Notes: generated from the letters alone by a model not told the origin. A stretch of DNA of 64,000 bases from Hoeflea_A sp965216535 (GCA_965216535.1 OZ244175.1:6324001-6388000), one strand, 5' to 3'; positions 28,432 to 38,300 are shown, counted from the stretch's first letter. Translations and numbers: made by a program.

Positions 28432-30384
28432 TCATTTCAGGGCAGCCAGGTTCTCATAAAGAGCCAGAGCCTCGGGGTTGGCCAGCGCTTCCTGGTTCTT
28501 CACCGGGCGGCCATGGACCACATCGCGTACAGCCAGTTCGGTGATCTTGCCTGATTTGGTCCGCGGGATATCGTCGACGGCAATCACCACGGCAGGGACA
28601 TGGCGCGGCGACGCACCGGTGCGAATGCGCGTCTTGATCTTCTTGGTCAGATCGTCGTCCAGCACAACTCCATCGGCCAATCGTACGAACAGCACGACGC
28701 GGACGTCGTCCTGCCAGTCCTGGCCGATGCAGATCGCTTCCAGCACCTCGTCCATCTGTTCGACCTGGTTGTAGATTTCGGCGGTACCGATGCGCACGCC
28801 ACCCGGGTTGAGTGTCGCGTCCGAGCGGCCGTGGATAATGATGCCGTCATGTTCGGTCCATTCGGCAAAATCGCCATGGCACCAGACATTGTCGAAACGC
28901 TCGAAATAGGCGGCGCGATACTTGGCGCCGTCTGGATCGTTCCAGAACATGATGGGCATGCAGGGAAAGGCCTGCTTGCACACGAGCTCGCCCTTTTGCT
29001 GGCGCACCGAATTGCCGTCATCGTCCCACACGTCGACGTCCATCCCGAGGCCCGGCCCCTGGATTTCGCCGCGCCAGACAGCCTTGATCGGAACGCCGAG
29101 CACGAAGCAGGAGACAATATCGGTTCCGCCGGAAATCGAAGCCAGATGGACGTCGTCCTTGATGCCTTCGTAGACGAAGGAAAAGCCTTCCGGCGACAAC
29201 GGCGAACCGGTCGATGTCATCAGCCGCAGCGTTGACAGATCATGAGTGGACATCGGCGTCAGCCCTGCCTTGCGCACGGCATCGATGTATTTTGCCGATG
29301 TGCCGAAGATTGCGAAACGCTCCTCAGCGGCATAGTCGAAGAGCACGTTACCATCCGGGTAGAACGGTGAACCGTCGAACAGGCACAGGGTCGCACCGCT
29401 CGCCAATCCGGAAGCCAGCCAGTTCCACATCATCCATCCGCAGGTGGTGAAATAGAACAACCGCTCGCCGGACCGCAGGCTGCAATGCAACTGCTGTTCT
29501 TTCAGGTGCTGCAGTAGGGTTCCGCCAGCCGAGTGCACGATGCATTTGGGAATGCCGGTCGTACCGGAAGAAAACAGAATGTAGAGCGGATGGTCGAAAG
29601 GCAGCCGCTCGAACTCGACGGCGCGGGCGGTATGGGGCGCAACGAACCCGTCCAGCGAAACGGCATTGGAGAGTTTGCCCACCAGCGCGTCCGTGTCGCC
29701 GGCATAGGGAACGATCACCGTTTTCTTGGGTGACAGTTCAGCTTCGACGGTTACCAGCTTGTCGGAAACATCCTGAAACTTGCCATTGTACCAATAGCCG
29801 TCGCAGGCAATGAACAGTTTGGGCTCGATCTGGCCGAACCGGTCGAGAACGCCCTTGTCGCCGAAATCGGGCGAGCAGGACGACCAGATGGCCCCGATCG
29901 ATGCGGCGGCCAGCATGCAGGCAATGGTCTCAGCCATGTTGGGCATCATGGCGGCGACCCGATCGCCGCTCTCGACGCCGAGCTCTCGCATGGCCTGCTG
30001 CAGTTTCGACACCAGGGCATGCAGTTCGTCCCAGCTCATGCGGGTCGCGACCTTGTCCTCGCCGCGAAACAGCATGGCATCGTCGCCACCGGTCTTCTTC
30101 AGCAGGTTCTCGGCGAAGTTGAGCCGGGCTTGCGGGAAGAAGCGCGCGCCGGGCATGGCGTCGCCGTTTTCCATGACCGCGTCGCCCTTCTCACCGACAA
30201 CGCCGCAAAAATCCCAGACCGCAGACCAGAATGCCGGGCGATCGGCGACGGACCAGGCGTGCAGGCTGTCGAAGTCGTTCAGATCCTGCCCGCTTCGCTC
30301 ACCGCAGAACCTGGCAAAGGCCGTGACAACGGCATCGGCGACCGCCTCTTCGCTCGGTGTCCACAGTGGCTGGTTGTTGTCCAT
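28432..30384 (-). CDS. aacS: acetoacetyl-CoA synthetase
   Basis: Acyl-CoA ligase of about 650 aa of the acetoacetate-CoA ligase family (EC 6.2.1.16): ATP + acetoacetate + CoA. The AMP-binding motif is ILFSSGTTGIPKCIVHSAGG. Family-specific stretches are FYFTTCGWMMWNWLASGLASGATLCLFDGSPFYP and DIVSCFVLGVPIKAVWRGEIQG; the C-terminal Lys motif is RTKSGKITE. ATG at 30384 has GGGAGGA upstream. In rhizobia this enzyme uses acetoacetate released from polyhydroxybutyrate, which agrees with the phasin gene nearby. Monocistronic. Confidence 0.94.
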   Translation of the reverse strand: MDNNQPLWTPSEEAVADAVVTAFARFCGERSGQDLNDFDSLHAWSVADRPAFWSAVWDFCGVVGEKGDAVMENGDAMPGARFFPQARLNFAENLLKKTGGDDAMLFRGEDKVATRMSWDELHALVSKLQQAMRELGVESGDRVAAMMPNMAETIACMLAAASIGAIWSSCSPDFGDKGVLDRFGQIEPKLFIACDGYWYNGKFQDVSDKLVTVEAELSPKKTVIVPYAGDTDALVGKLSNAVSLDGFVAPHTARAVEFERLPFDHPLYILFSSGTTGIPKCIVHSAGGTLLQHLKEQQLHCSLRSGERLFYFTTCGWMMWNWLASGLASGATLCLFDGSPFYPDGNVLFDYAAEERFAIFGTSAKYIDAVRKAGLTPMSTHDLSTLRLMTSTGSPLSPEGFSFVYEGIKDDVHLASISGGTDIVSCFVLGVPIKAVWRGEIQGPGLGMDVDVWDDDGNSVRQQKGELVCKQAFPCMPIMFWNDPDGAKYRAAYFERFDNVWCHGDFAEWTEHDGIIIHGRSDATLNPGGVRIGTAEIYNQVEQMDEVLEAICIGQDWQDDVRVVLFVRLADGVVLDDDLTKKIKTRIRTGASPRHVPAVVIAVDDIPRTKSGKITELAVRDVVHGRPVKNQEALANPEALALYENLAALK

Positions 30385-30678
30385 GATCGTCCTCCCGGGT
30401 CGTCGCGTCATTCGCGCGTCCGTTTAGCATGCTGCGCCGCAACAAATAAAGACGGGCCCCTCTGATTTTGCCGCACCGCCATCAAACGGTCCGCTTTCTG
30501 AACGAGCATACCGCGATCCTGGGGGCCCGCATCGGGGTAGCGTCGCTCGTATCCGGACTGGAAAGCCGCGTGATAAGCGCGGGAAACGGATCGTTGCGAA
30601 TTGCAATCGCAGGCGCGACTGTTTACCCCTATGGGCCACCGACGGCGTAGCCGGTGATCCACCGGATGTCGGTGCAAT

Positions 30679-32589
30679 ATGAAGGGCAGGAGACCGGTGG
30701 AACGGACACGCTCATACCGCAGACGTTGGTTGCGCTGGGGGCTTGCCGTCGTCATTGCCGCAGGGCTTGCGGCCGGCGTCACGGGTATCGCCCTGCCATT
30801 CGCCATTTCAACCGACCTGGTGCGCGACCGGCTGGAGCGCGACATTTCCGACTGGACGGGCCAACAGGTCGAACTGCTCGACAATCCGCAGCTCGGCTTC
30901 TGGCCGGTGCCGCATATCGAACTCAACCGTATCAGTGTCTCTTCACGGCGCTATCCGGACGCCACACCGATCGTCTACGCCGACGAAATGAAGGCCGACT
31001 TTTCCATCCTGTCGGCACTGAGTGGCGAACCGAGTTTTTCCAATTTCGTGCTGGTGCGGCCGGCCTTTACCGTCGAGGTGTTTCCCGAAGGCACGACAAG
31101 CTGGTCGAGCGATGAAGGCCGGATTCCGCAAGGAGTTGCCCTGGCTGAACAGCGGGTCAACGGCGCAACGGACAGTTCCGGCAATCCAGTCACTGTCCCG
31201 GCCGACCGGCTGGGGGAAATCCGTGTCGAAAACGGCACCTTCGCCTGGATCGATCACGGCACGGAGATGGAAGAGAAGGTCACGGCCATCAACGGTACGG
31301 TTTCGTGGCCGCGGCTCAACAGCGGTATCCGTGCCGACATTCGCGGCATTTTCCGAGGCGAGGCGGCGGCGCTGCAACTGAGCTCCGACGATCCGCTGCT
31401 CCTGTTGTCGGGCAAGAATGCCCAGGCAAACATCAATCTGGCCGCCGCGCCTCTCGACCTGACCTTCGACGGCATGGTCAACCTGTCGGAAAAGCCGTTC
31501 TTTGCCGGCACGCTGTCGATGGCCAGCCCCTCCATGCGCCAGACCCTGCAATGGGCCGGCACGGAGATCAAACCGGGTGAAGCGATCGGCGCACTGTCTC
31601 TGGAGGCGGAAATCCAGATGCAGAACAACCGCGCGATGCTGAACGACCTGATCGTCGAGCTGGAAGGAAACCGTGGAATTGGCGTGCTTGATTTCCAGCA
31701 GGGCGAAGACGGCACGCCGGGCATCTCGGGAACGCTCGCCTTCAATTCCCTGGACATTGCCTCCTTCCTCAGGGCCTTTACGCCGTTGCCGCAATCCGGC
31801 GAAGAGATTGCTGAAAAGATCGACACTTCGTTCCTCCACCAGCTGACGCTCGACATGCGGCTTTCCTCGCAATCGGCGACGCTCGGACCGCTCATCCTGT
31901 CAAACGTTGCTGCCGCCGCACGCATCATCGAGGGGCGCGCAGTGTTCGACATTGGTGAGGCAACGGCCTATGCCGGGCGAGTGTCCGGGCGCATAATGGT
32001 TGCCGAGAGCGGCGTGCAGGGCGGCGGAGAAGTCAAATTCTCGGCCCGCGACATCAACCTGGCGCAGATGCTTGAAGCGCTGGAAATCGGCGGCCCGCTG
32101 CCTCAGGGCACGGCCACCCTCAACATTGCGCTGGCGTCGCGCTATCCGACCTGGGCGACCGGCCTCAGCGATCTCGACGGCAAGTTCGAAATCTCGATCG
32201 CTGACGGTTCAATCCCCTCCTTCGATGTCACCCAGTTCCGTGAACTGGCGGCAAGCGAGCGCTTTTTCGGTCTGACAGGGATTTCCGATGGTTCCTTCCC
32301 CTTCGTCTCAGCCGATTTCGTCGCCAATTTCGCCAACGGCCTCGCCGAAATCGACGAAGGCGTCATCACCGGCGAGGATGCCGTCATCGAATTGACCGGC
32401 ATCATACCCTACCAGCGCGGCGGCCTCGCCCTGGTCGGTCTGTTGAAAGACGCACCGCCGGAAGAGCAGGAAACCAGCGAGAACGGTGAAACCGGCGATG
32501 AACAACCGGCCGTGGAGGACAATTCCATCCAGTTCTTCATCGGTGGCTCCTGGCCAACCCCGGTGATCTCGCCGATTTTCGGGAATTAG
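30679..32589 (+). CDS. AsmA family protein
   Basis: Protein of 636 aa anchored by one N-terminal TM helix (about 19-40), with the rest in the periplasm. The AsmA N-domain (RDRLERDISDWTGQQVELLDNPQLGFWPVPHIELNRISV) and the C-terminal AsmA_2 region (ERFFGLTGISDGSFPFVSADFVANFANGLAEIDEG) are clear. AsmA-like proteins are repeat-beta-groove proteins linked to phospholipid transport and outer-membrane assembly. It ends with an acidic, disordered stretch before a short hydrophobic tail. Divergent from aacS; the 294-bp gap shows no regulatory site that I recognise. Confidence 0.9.
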   Translation: MKGRRPVERTRSYRRRWLRWGLAVVIAAGLAAGVTGIALPFAISTDLVRDRLERDISDWTGQQVELLDNPQLGFWPVPHIELNRISVSSRRYPDATPIVYADEMKADFSILSALSGEPSFSNFVLVRPAFTVEVFPEGTTSWSSDEGRIPQGVALAEQRVNGATDSSGNPVTVPADRLGEIRVENGTFAWIDHGTEMEEKVTAINGTVSWPRLNSGIRADIRGIFRGEAAALQLSSDDPLLLLSGKNAQANINLAAAPLDLTFDGMVNLSEKPFFAGTLSMASPSMRQTLQWAGTEIKPGEAIGALSLEAEIQMQNNRAMLNDLIVELEGNRGIGVLDFQQGEDGTPGISGTLAFNSLDIASFLRAFTPLPQSGEEIAEKIDTSFLHQLTLDMRLSSQSATLGPLILSNVAAAARIIEGRAVFDIGEATAYAGRVSGRIMVAESGVQGGGEVKFSARDINLAQMLEALEIGGPLPQGTATLNIALASRYPTWATGLSDLDGKFEISIADGSIPSFDVTQFRELAASERFFGLTGISDGSFPFVSADFVANFANGLAEIDEGVITGEDAVIELTGIIPYQRGGLALVGLLKDAPPEEQETSENGETGDEQPAVEDNSIQFFIGGSWPTPVISPIFGN

Positions 32590-32751
32590 CGACGCGGTTC
32601 AGCCCGTGGAATGGCAGCCGGCCGACAGCCGGTTTGCCTCGAATGCTGTTCGTCCATGAACTGATGGCGACAATCCATCCAAAAACCGGCTGGCACATGA
32701 CCGGCTCAAGCAATCCGGTCTTCCGGTTGCCTCGGACAACAATCTGCTGTA

Positions 32752-32779
32752 AACAAGAATGAGAATATTCATTCTTGTT
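32752..32779. promoter_or_regulatory. 28-bp palindromic operator upstream of the TetR gene
   Basis: Two perfect 11-bp arms, AACAAGAATGA and TCATTCTTGTT, surround a 6-bp centre GAATAT. The palindrome ends 36 bp before the regulator start codon. Size and position fit a TetR-family autoregulatory operator for the tetR-sulfatase-dehydrogenase operon. Confidence 0.75.
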
Positions 32780-32815
32780 CTGACTTGCGCGGTCGAAACC
32801 AGGTGTGAGGATTCG

Positions 32816-33499
32816 ATGGAAGAGTTTGCCCAGCAGATCTTTGAACGCAACATTCCCGGCGTTCGCCGCGCAGATCAAAAGCGCAGCCGCATGCTTCAGG
32901 ACAAGTTCCTTGTCGCTGGACGCCAGGTCCTGCTCGATACCCGGCTCGTTGATATCTCAATCCCCTCGCTGGCAGCCTCCGCCAACAGCTCCGTCGGCGG
33001 GTTCTACTCGCGCTTCGAGAGCAAGGAGGCCTTCTTCGAGTTCCTGCTTGTCAAAATGCTGAGTGAACACCTCAGGCTCTTTGACATGCACCTGGCGCCC
33101 GCGCGTTTTGTCGATGGGTCGCGCCGTGGCGTGAGCGAGGCATTCGTTGACGTCATGCTGATTGTCTTTTCCGGCCCCTGGCGGGGAGTTCTTCGGGAAG
33201 CCTATTCCCAGATCCCCGCTCGGCCGGAAAGCTGGGAGCCAATGAAGCAACGTGGCCGATTGCTTCGCGAACGCATTACCGAACTTTACACCCCGCTCGT
33301 GGCCAACCGGAAGGGATTGGAGGAACGCGTTTCGTTCGGGGTGCAACAGCTGTTCTCCGCCCTCAACAATGAAATGATGAACCCGCATCTTGCTTTCAGC
33401 ATCGATGATCATCGATTTCGCGATTACCTCATCCTCACGCTCGACACCCTCGCCGCCGGAGACTTCACCATCTCGGAAGCTCCGAAGGCGGGGAGTTGA
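32816..33499 (+). CDS. TetR-family regulator
   Basis: Regulator of about 227 aa. The N-terminal helix-turn-helix is unusual but readable: KFLVAGRQVLLDTRLVDISIPSLAASANSSVGGFYSRFESKEAFFEFLL. The C-terminal helical ligand domain is variable. ATG at 32816 has AGGTGTGAGG upstream; an earlier ATG lies inside the operator. It is 4 bp upstream of the alkylsulfatase gene, so it probably senses an alkyl sulfate or the released alcohol and represses its own operon. Confidence 0.88.
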   Translation: MEEFAQQIFERNIPGVRRADQKRSRMLQDKFLVAGRQVLLDTRLVDISIPSLAASANSSVGGFYSRFESKEAFFEFLLVKMLSEHLRLFDMHLAPARFVDGSRRGVSEAFVDVMLIVFSGPWRGVLREAYSQIPARPESWEPMKQRGRLLRERITELYTPLVANRKGLEERVSFGVQQLFSALNNEMMNPHLAFSIDDHRFRDYLILTLDTLAAGDFTISEAPKAGS

Positions 33500-33503
33500 T
33501 AGA

Positions 33504-35390
33504 ATGAGCGATCTCGACTCTCTGGCGGAGACGCTTGCTGCCGCCACCGGCAGGGCGAATGCGGCGGTCGCCGAACGGCTGCCCTTGGGCGATCCATCGG
33601 ATTTCGAAGCCGCCATCCGGGGCAAAATCGCCGAGCTTCCAACCGGTGGGGTCCGCAACGCGGTTGGTGGCGTGGCGTGGGACATGTCCCAATACGAATT
33701 TCTTCGAGGCAAGTGCCCCGCGACAGTGAATCCGTCGCTCTGGAGGATGGCCGGCCTCAACGCGGTTGGCGGGCTTTTCGAGGTGGCCGATGGGGTCTGG
33801 CAGGCTCGCGGCTTCGACTACGCGAACATGACCATCGTGCGGGGTGAAACCGGCTGGATCCTGATCGATCCCCTGATGACGGCCGAAACATCGGCGACCG
33901 CCCTGAAAGTGGCCAATGACACGCTGGGCGCCCGGCCGGTCAGTGCGATCATCCTGACCCACACTCACCCCGATCATTTTGCCGGACTCAGAGGTGTCGT
34001 CGACCGGGACCACGTTCCGCCGATTTTCGCCCCTGTAGGTTTCATGGAATTTGCCGCATCAGAGGGAGTGCTCGGCGGCAACCACACATCGCGGCGTGCC
34101 ATCTACCAGTTCGGCCTGACCCTGGATGCCGGCCCGCAAGGTGCCGTCGACGGCGGCATTGGAAAGACGGTGGCCAAGGGTAGCCGGACATTCGTCGCGC
34201 CGACGGAGTTTGTCGGCGAAACCGGATCGGAGCGCATCATCGACGGAGTACGTTTCCTTTTCGCCATGGCCAGCGGGACGGAAGCGCCGGCGGAATTCAC
34301 GTTCCTGATGCCTGATTCAGGTGTCCTTTGCATGGCCGAAGTCTGCACCCAGACCCAGCACAATGTGCTCACTCCGCGCGGCGCACAGGTCCGCGATGCC
34401 CTTCTCTGGTCCCGCTGCATCGACGAAGCGCTCACCTTGTTCGCGGACCGCGCCCAGGTCCTGATCAACTGTCACAACTGGCCCGTGTGGGGCCAAGCCA
34501 ACGTTGGCGAATTCCTGCTAGAACAGCGTGACATCTACAAATACATCCACGATCAGGCCCTGCGACTGGCAAACATGGGCCGCACACCCGACGAGATCGC
34601 CAGCGAGATCGAGGAGCCCGATTGGCTGTCTGAACGTTTCCACGCGCGCGGCTATTACGGCACACTCAAGTTCAACAGCCGAGCCGTCTATCAACGCTAC
34701 TACGGCTTTTTCGACGGCAACCCCGTCAATATCGATCCGTTACCCCCGGAAGGACTTGGAAAACGGATGGTCGACGCCGTGGGCGGCGCATACGTGGCCA
34801 TGGAAATAGCCCGTGGCGCCATCATCGAGGATGACCTTCAGTGGGCCGCAACCATGCTGTCCCACGTCGTGTTTGCCGGTGTGGGGGGTGATGAAGCCAG
34901 GCGCATGTTGGCGCTGGTCTACAGGCATCAGGGCTTTCGTGAAGAAAGCGGCATCATGCGCAATATCTATCTGTCCGGGGCAAAGGAGCTGGAAGATGGC
35001 ATCACCCCGCTGCCCGCGGCGGGCGGACGCAACACGGACCTCGCCGCGACCCTCAGCCTGAAGGACTGGTTTGACGCCTTTGCGCTTCGTTTGAATCCGG
35101 AACGAGCGCGCGGAGTGACGCTTGTCATCGACTTTGTCATCGGAGAAGAGCAGGTCAGCCTGACGATCGCCCGCCAGGTCGAATTCGCACGAATTGGTGC
35201 CGCGCATCCCTCCCCCGACGCGCGCGTGAAAGTATCCCAGGCAACATTGGAACGGATGTCAAACGGCGACATCACGCCGGATAAAGCTCTGCACGAAGGC
35301 CTCGAAATTTCCGGAGACAAGTCTGCTTTCCGACGCTGGCTGGATCTTCACGACACCTTCGATCTTTGGTTCGATATCGTGACACCATGA
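33504..35390 (+). CDS. alkyl sulfatase, metallo-beta-lactamase fold (SdsA1-like)
   Basis: Alkylsulfohydrolase of about 628 aa. The metallo-beta-lactamase motif THTHPDHFAGLRGV (about residues 151-164) and CTQTQHNVLTPRGAQVRDALLWSRCIDEAL, with further metal-binding residues, match SdsA1-type enzymes. A dimerization domain and a C-terminal SCP2-like lipid-binding domain (from about 500) follow. It hydrolyses primary alkyl sulfates such as dodecyl sulfate to alcohol plus sulfate. No signal peptide is seen, unlike some SdsA enzymes. ATG at 33504 has GGGAG upstream. The following GMC dehydrogenase could oxidise the alcohol. Confidence 0.9.
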   Translation: MSDLDSLAETLAAATGRANAAVAERLPLGDPSDFEAAIRGKIAELPTGGVRNAVGGVAWDMSQYEFLRGKCPATVNPSLWRMAGLNAVGGLFEVADGVWQARGFDYANMTIVRGETGWILIDPLMTAETSATALKVANDTLGARPVSAIILTHTHPDHFAGLRGVVDRDHVPPIFAPVGFMEFAASEGVLGGNHTSRRAIYQFGLTLDAGPQGAVDGGIGKTVAKGSRTFVAPTEFVGETGSERIIDGVRFLFAMASGTEAPAEFTFLMPDSGVLCMAEVCTQTQHNVLTPRGAQVRDALLWSRCIDEALTLFADRAQVLINCHNWPVWGQANVGEFLLEQRDIYKYIHDQALRLANMGRTPDEIASEIEEPDWLSERFHARGYYGTLKFNSRAVYQRYYGFFDGNPVNIDPLPPEGLGKRMVDAVGGAYVAMEIARGAIIEDDLQWAATMLSHVVFAGVGGDEARRMLALVYRHQGFREESGIMRNIYLSGAKELEDGITPLPAAGGRNTDLAATLSLKDWFDAFALRLNPERARGVTLVIDFVIGEEQVSLTIARQVEFARIGAAHPSPDARVKVSQATLERMSNGDITPDKALHEGLEISGDKSAFRRWLDLHDTFDLWFDIVTP

Positions 35391-35469
35391 CCAGGTTATT
35401 CAGTTTATTCAGCGGCCAGGCTAGCGTCCCGCCTGTGCTTTGCCCGTGCGGGGAGTTGGGGGACTGCAG

Positions 35470-37077
35470 GTGAGAACGCTCGATTTCGATTACGTCATTG
35501 TGGGGGGCGGCTCCGCCGGCTGCGTCGTCGCAGCGCGTCTCGCGGCGGAAAGCGGCGGAACGGTTGCCTTGCTTGAGCGGGGTCGCCCCGATACCAATCG
35601 CTGGATTCACATCCCGGCAACTTTCTTCAAGGTTCTGCAGAGCAAAGACGCTGAGGCGATCCAATCGGAGCCCGACGAGACGCTCGGCGGTCTGCGATTT
35701 CCAGTACCGCAGGGGCGGGTCCTGGGCGGCGGCTCTTCGGTCAACGGCATGATCTACATGCGCGGGCAGGCGCAGGACTATGACGACTGGGCAAACGCGC
35801 ATGGCTGCGTCGGCTGGAGTTACGAAGACGTACTCCCCGTATTCAAACATCAGGAAGCGAACCGGCAATTCAACAATCGATATCACGGCCAATCCGGGCG
35901 TCTCGTTGTCGATGCACCCTCGGCACCGCACCCGGTTTCTTCGCTGCTGATCGATGCGACAGTCTCTGCGGGCGTTTCGCGAACCGATGATTTCAACGGA
36001 GCCAAACAGGAGGGCGCCGGCTGGTATCAGGTAACAGCCAGCGATGGACAACGGCAGTCCGCGGCGTTCTGTTTCTTGAAACCGGAACTTGAACGGGAAA
36101 ACCTGACCTTGCTGACCGGGCATTCCGTCGGTCGCATCCGGTTTGAGAACCGTCGAGCGACTTCGGTGGAGACGAAGGATGCGGACGGAAACGATGTCCT
36201 GATCCGTGCGGCGAAACAGATCGTTCTGACGGCGGGCAGCTTTCAGACACCGAAGCTCCTGATGCTCTCTGGTGTCGGTCCGAGGGATGAGCTTGCGCGT
36301 CATGGCATCGACATCGTTCACGAGGCAGATGAGGTCGGACGAAATTACCAGGATCACGTGGGCACGCCGGTAACGCGTCGATTGATTGGCACGACCGGCC
36401 TGCACGGGGCGGACAAGGGCCTGAAGGCCCTCAGACACGGGATCGACTATTTCCTATTCCGGCGCGGACTTTTGACATCCAACCTGCTCCAGGCCGGTGC
36501 CTGTGTGGACACCGACGGCGATGGGCGACCGGACGTGCAATACAATCTCGCACCCTTTGCCCCCGGCGCTCCGGGCGAACCTCCGCTCGGCTATCACGCC
36601 GTTCAGGTTCATCCGATGACGATGCGCCCTGCCTCACGAAGCCGCCTGGGACTTGAGTCACGTGATCCCGACGCGCCGCCGAAGTTTTCCTCGGCCGTCC
36701 TTGGTCGGGAAGAAGATCTCGACACGCTACGCCGTGGCGTTCGCCTGGCCCGTGAGATCTTCGAACAACCCGGCTTGAAAAACGTCGTTGGAGAAGAGGT
36801 TTGGCCCGGCGCAGACGTCAGTTCTTCCATGGGCTCCAATACAATTGATGACGCGATCCGGTCCCAGGCCAGAACGATCTTCCACCCGGCCGGCACCTGC
36901 CGCATGGGGCCAACCGAGGCTTCCGTCCTCGACCTGGAATTGCGCGTGCGAGGTGTTGAGGGTTTGCGGGTCGCCGATTGCTCCGTCATGCCGGCGCTTG
37001 TCTCGGGAAACACCAATGCGCCAACGATGATGATCGCCGACCGGGCTGCCGATTGGATCCTGTCGGAGTACCGCTAG
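35470..37077 (+). CDS. GMC-family FAD alcohol dehydrogenase
   Basis: FAD-dependent oxidoreductase of about 535 aa (choline/alcohol dehydrogenase family). FAD motif YVIVGGGSAGCVVAARLAAE, GMC signature 1 in GRVLGGGSSVNGMIYMRG, signature 2 GSFQTPKLLMLSGVG, and the C-terminal active-site block HPAGTCRMG with NTNAPTMMIADRAADWI. The start is taken as the GTG at 35470, with GGGGG upstream; a GTG at 35440 is in frame. Following the alkylsulfatase, it likely oxidises the long-chain alcohol released from alkyl sulfates. Confidence 0.88.
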   Translation: MRTLDFDYVIVGGGSAGCVVAARLAAESGGTVALLERGRPDTNRWIHIPATFFKVLQSKDAEAIQSEPDETLGGLRFPVPQGRVLGGGSSVNGMIYMRGQAQDYDDWANAHGCVGWSYEDVLPVFKHQEANRQFNNRYHGQSGRLVVDAPSAPHPVSSLLIDATVSAGVSRTDDFNGAKQEGAGWYQVTASDGQRQSAAFCFLKPELERENLTLLTGHSVGRIRFENRRATSVETKDADGNDVLIRAAKQIVLTAGSFQTPKLLMLSGVGPRDELARHGIDIVHEADEVGRNYQDHVGTPVTRRLIGTTGLHGADKGLKALRHGIDYFLFRRGLLTSNLLQAGACVDTDGDGRPDVQYNLAPFAPGAPGEPPLGYHAVQVHPMTMRPASRSRLGLESRDPDAPPKFSSAVLGREEDLDTLRRGVRLAREIFEQPGLKNVVGEEVWPGADVSSSMGSNTIDDAIRSQARTIFHPAGTCRMGPTEASVLDLELRVRGVEGLRVADCSVMPALVSGNTNAPTMMIADRAADWILSEYR

Positions 37078-37149
37078 TCTCGCCTGGCGAACGAAAACAA
37101 GACATGGTAGATGGCGCGCCAAAACAAATAACAAAAGTTGCATTCAACC

Positions 37150-37689
37150 ATGCCAAATATTTCCAAACACAGCAGACTGCTCAGCCTTATTCTCCGGCAC
37201 AAGCCAGACACCATTGGCCTGACGCTGGACAATTCCGGCTGGGCGGAAATCGACGCGCTGCTGGAGGGCCTGCCGAGGGCGGGCGTGACCATGACACGCG
37301 AAAACTTGCAGGAGCTGGTCGAGAACAACGACAAGAAGCGCTTTGCCATCAGCCGGGATGGCCGCTTCATTCGCGCCAGACAGGGCCATTCGGTTGACGT
37401 CGATCTCGGACTTGAGCCGAGTGAGCCGCCGACAATCCTCTATCACGGCACCGCCGAAAAATCGCTCGCCAGCATTCTCAAGACCGGATTGCGGCGCGGC
37501 CAACGGCATCACGTGCACCTGCACACCGACCGGGGTCTTGCCGAAACGGTTGGCCGCCGCCACGGCAAACCTGTTCTGCTGGAAGTCTCATCGCTTGCGA
37601 TGTGGCAGGACGGCCATTTGTTTTTCGTCACCGACAACGGGGTCTGGCTGACCGAAGCTGTGCCGGTGGCCTACCTTCAGGTGGTCTGA
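37150..37689 (+). CDS. kptA: RNA 2'-phosphotransferase (Tpt1/KptA)
   Basis: NAD-dependent 2'-phosphotransferase of about 179 aa, which moves an internal 2'-phosphate from RNA to NAD, giving ADP-ribose 1'',2''-cyclic phosphate. Typical motifs: SKHSRLLSLILRHKP (first Arg/His), ILYHGTAEKSLASILKTGLRRGQRHHVHL and PVLLEV. ATG at 37150 is used; a TTG at 37138 is in frame. In yeast the enzyme finishes tRNA splicing; in bacteria the substrate is unknown. It stands alone. Confidence 0.95.
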   Translation: MPNISKHSRLLSLILRHKPDTIGLTLDNSGWAEIDALLEGLPRAGVTMTRENLQELVENNDKKRFAISRDGRFIRARQGHSVDVDLGLEPSEPPTILYHGTAEKSLASILKTGLRRGQRHHVHLHTDRGLAETVGRRHGKPVLLEVSSLAMWQDGHLFFVTDNGVWLTEAVPVAYLQVV

Positions 37690-37742
37690 CAGGCGGCGGC
37701 AATCTGCCGCCGCCGCCCGTCGTAGCGTCTCGACTGCCGTAC

Positions 37743-38300
37743 CTATTTCGGCAGAAGCACCGTGTCGACGACGTGAATCACCCCGTTCGACTGGTTGACG
37801 TCGGCGATGGTGATGGCGCCGGCATTGCCGTTTTCGTCGTAGATGTAGAGCTTGCCGCCCTTGACCTGTGCTGACAGGGCATCACCAGACAGTGTCTCGA
37901 GATGGAAGAAGCCGTCATTGGCTGATTTGGCCTTCTGCATCAGCATGGAGCCGGACAGTTTGGCCGGGATCACATGAGCCGTCAGGATCTTGACCAGTTG
38001 GTCCTTGTTTTCCGGCTTCAGCAGCGTGTCGACCGTCCCGGCCGGCAGGGCTGCAAAGGCATCATTGTCCGGCGCGAACACTGTGAACGGGCCATCGCCC
38101 TGCAGCGCATCGACGAGGCCGGCCGCCTTGACCGCGGCAACCAGAGTTGTGTGGTCCGCGGAGTTGACGGCGTTCTCGATGATGTTCTTGTCGGCGAACA
38201 TCGGCGCGCCACCGACCTGCGGGTTCATGGCGAAAGCGGATACGGCGGTGAACAATACGACGCCACCGATGGCTGCAGCATTGCGAAGGGACTTGATCAT
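37743..38300 (-). CDS. secreted fasciclin-domain protein
   Basis: Exported protein of 185 aa with a signal peptide (residues 1-24, ending AVSAFA) and one FAS1 domain. FAS1 motifs are TLVAAVKAAGLVDALQGDGPFTVFAPDNDAFAALPAGTVDTLL and NGVIHVVDTVLLPK. AAGGAG precedes ATG at 38300. An ECF-type promoter at 38349-38376 links it to the neighbouring sigma factor. Fasciclin proteins often accompany ECF sigma/anti-sigma pairs; a role in envelope redox or adhesion is unproven. Confidence 0.93.
   Translation of the reverse strand: MIKSLRNAAAIGGVVLFTAVSAFAMNPQVGGAPMFADKNIIENAVNSADHTTLVAAVKAAGLVDALQGDGPFTVFAPDNDAFAALPAGTVDTLLKPENKDQLVKILTAHVIPAKLSGSMLMQKAKSANDGFFHLETLSGDALSAQVKGGKLYIYDENGNAGAITIADVNQSNGVIHVVDTVLLPK

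Noticed and set aside
30943..31872. 309-codon minus-strand frame opposite the AsmA-like gene
   Set aside because: No domain and Arg/Gly-rich; the plus frame is a clear AsmA-family protein.
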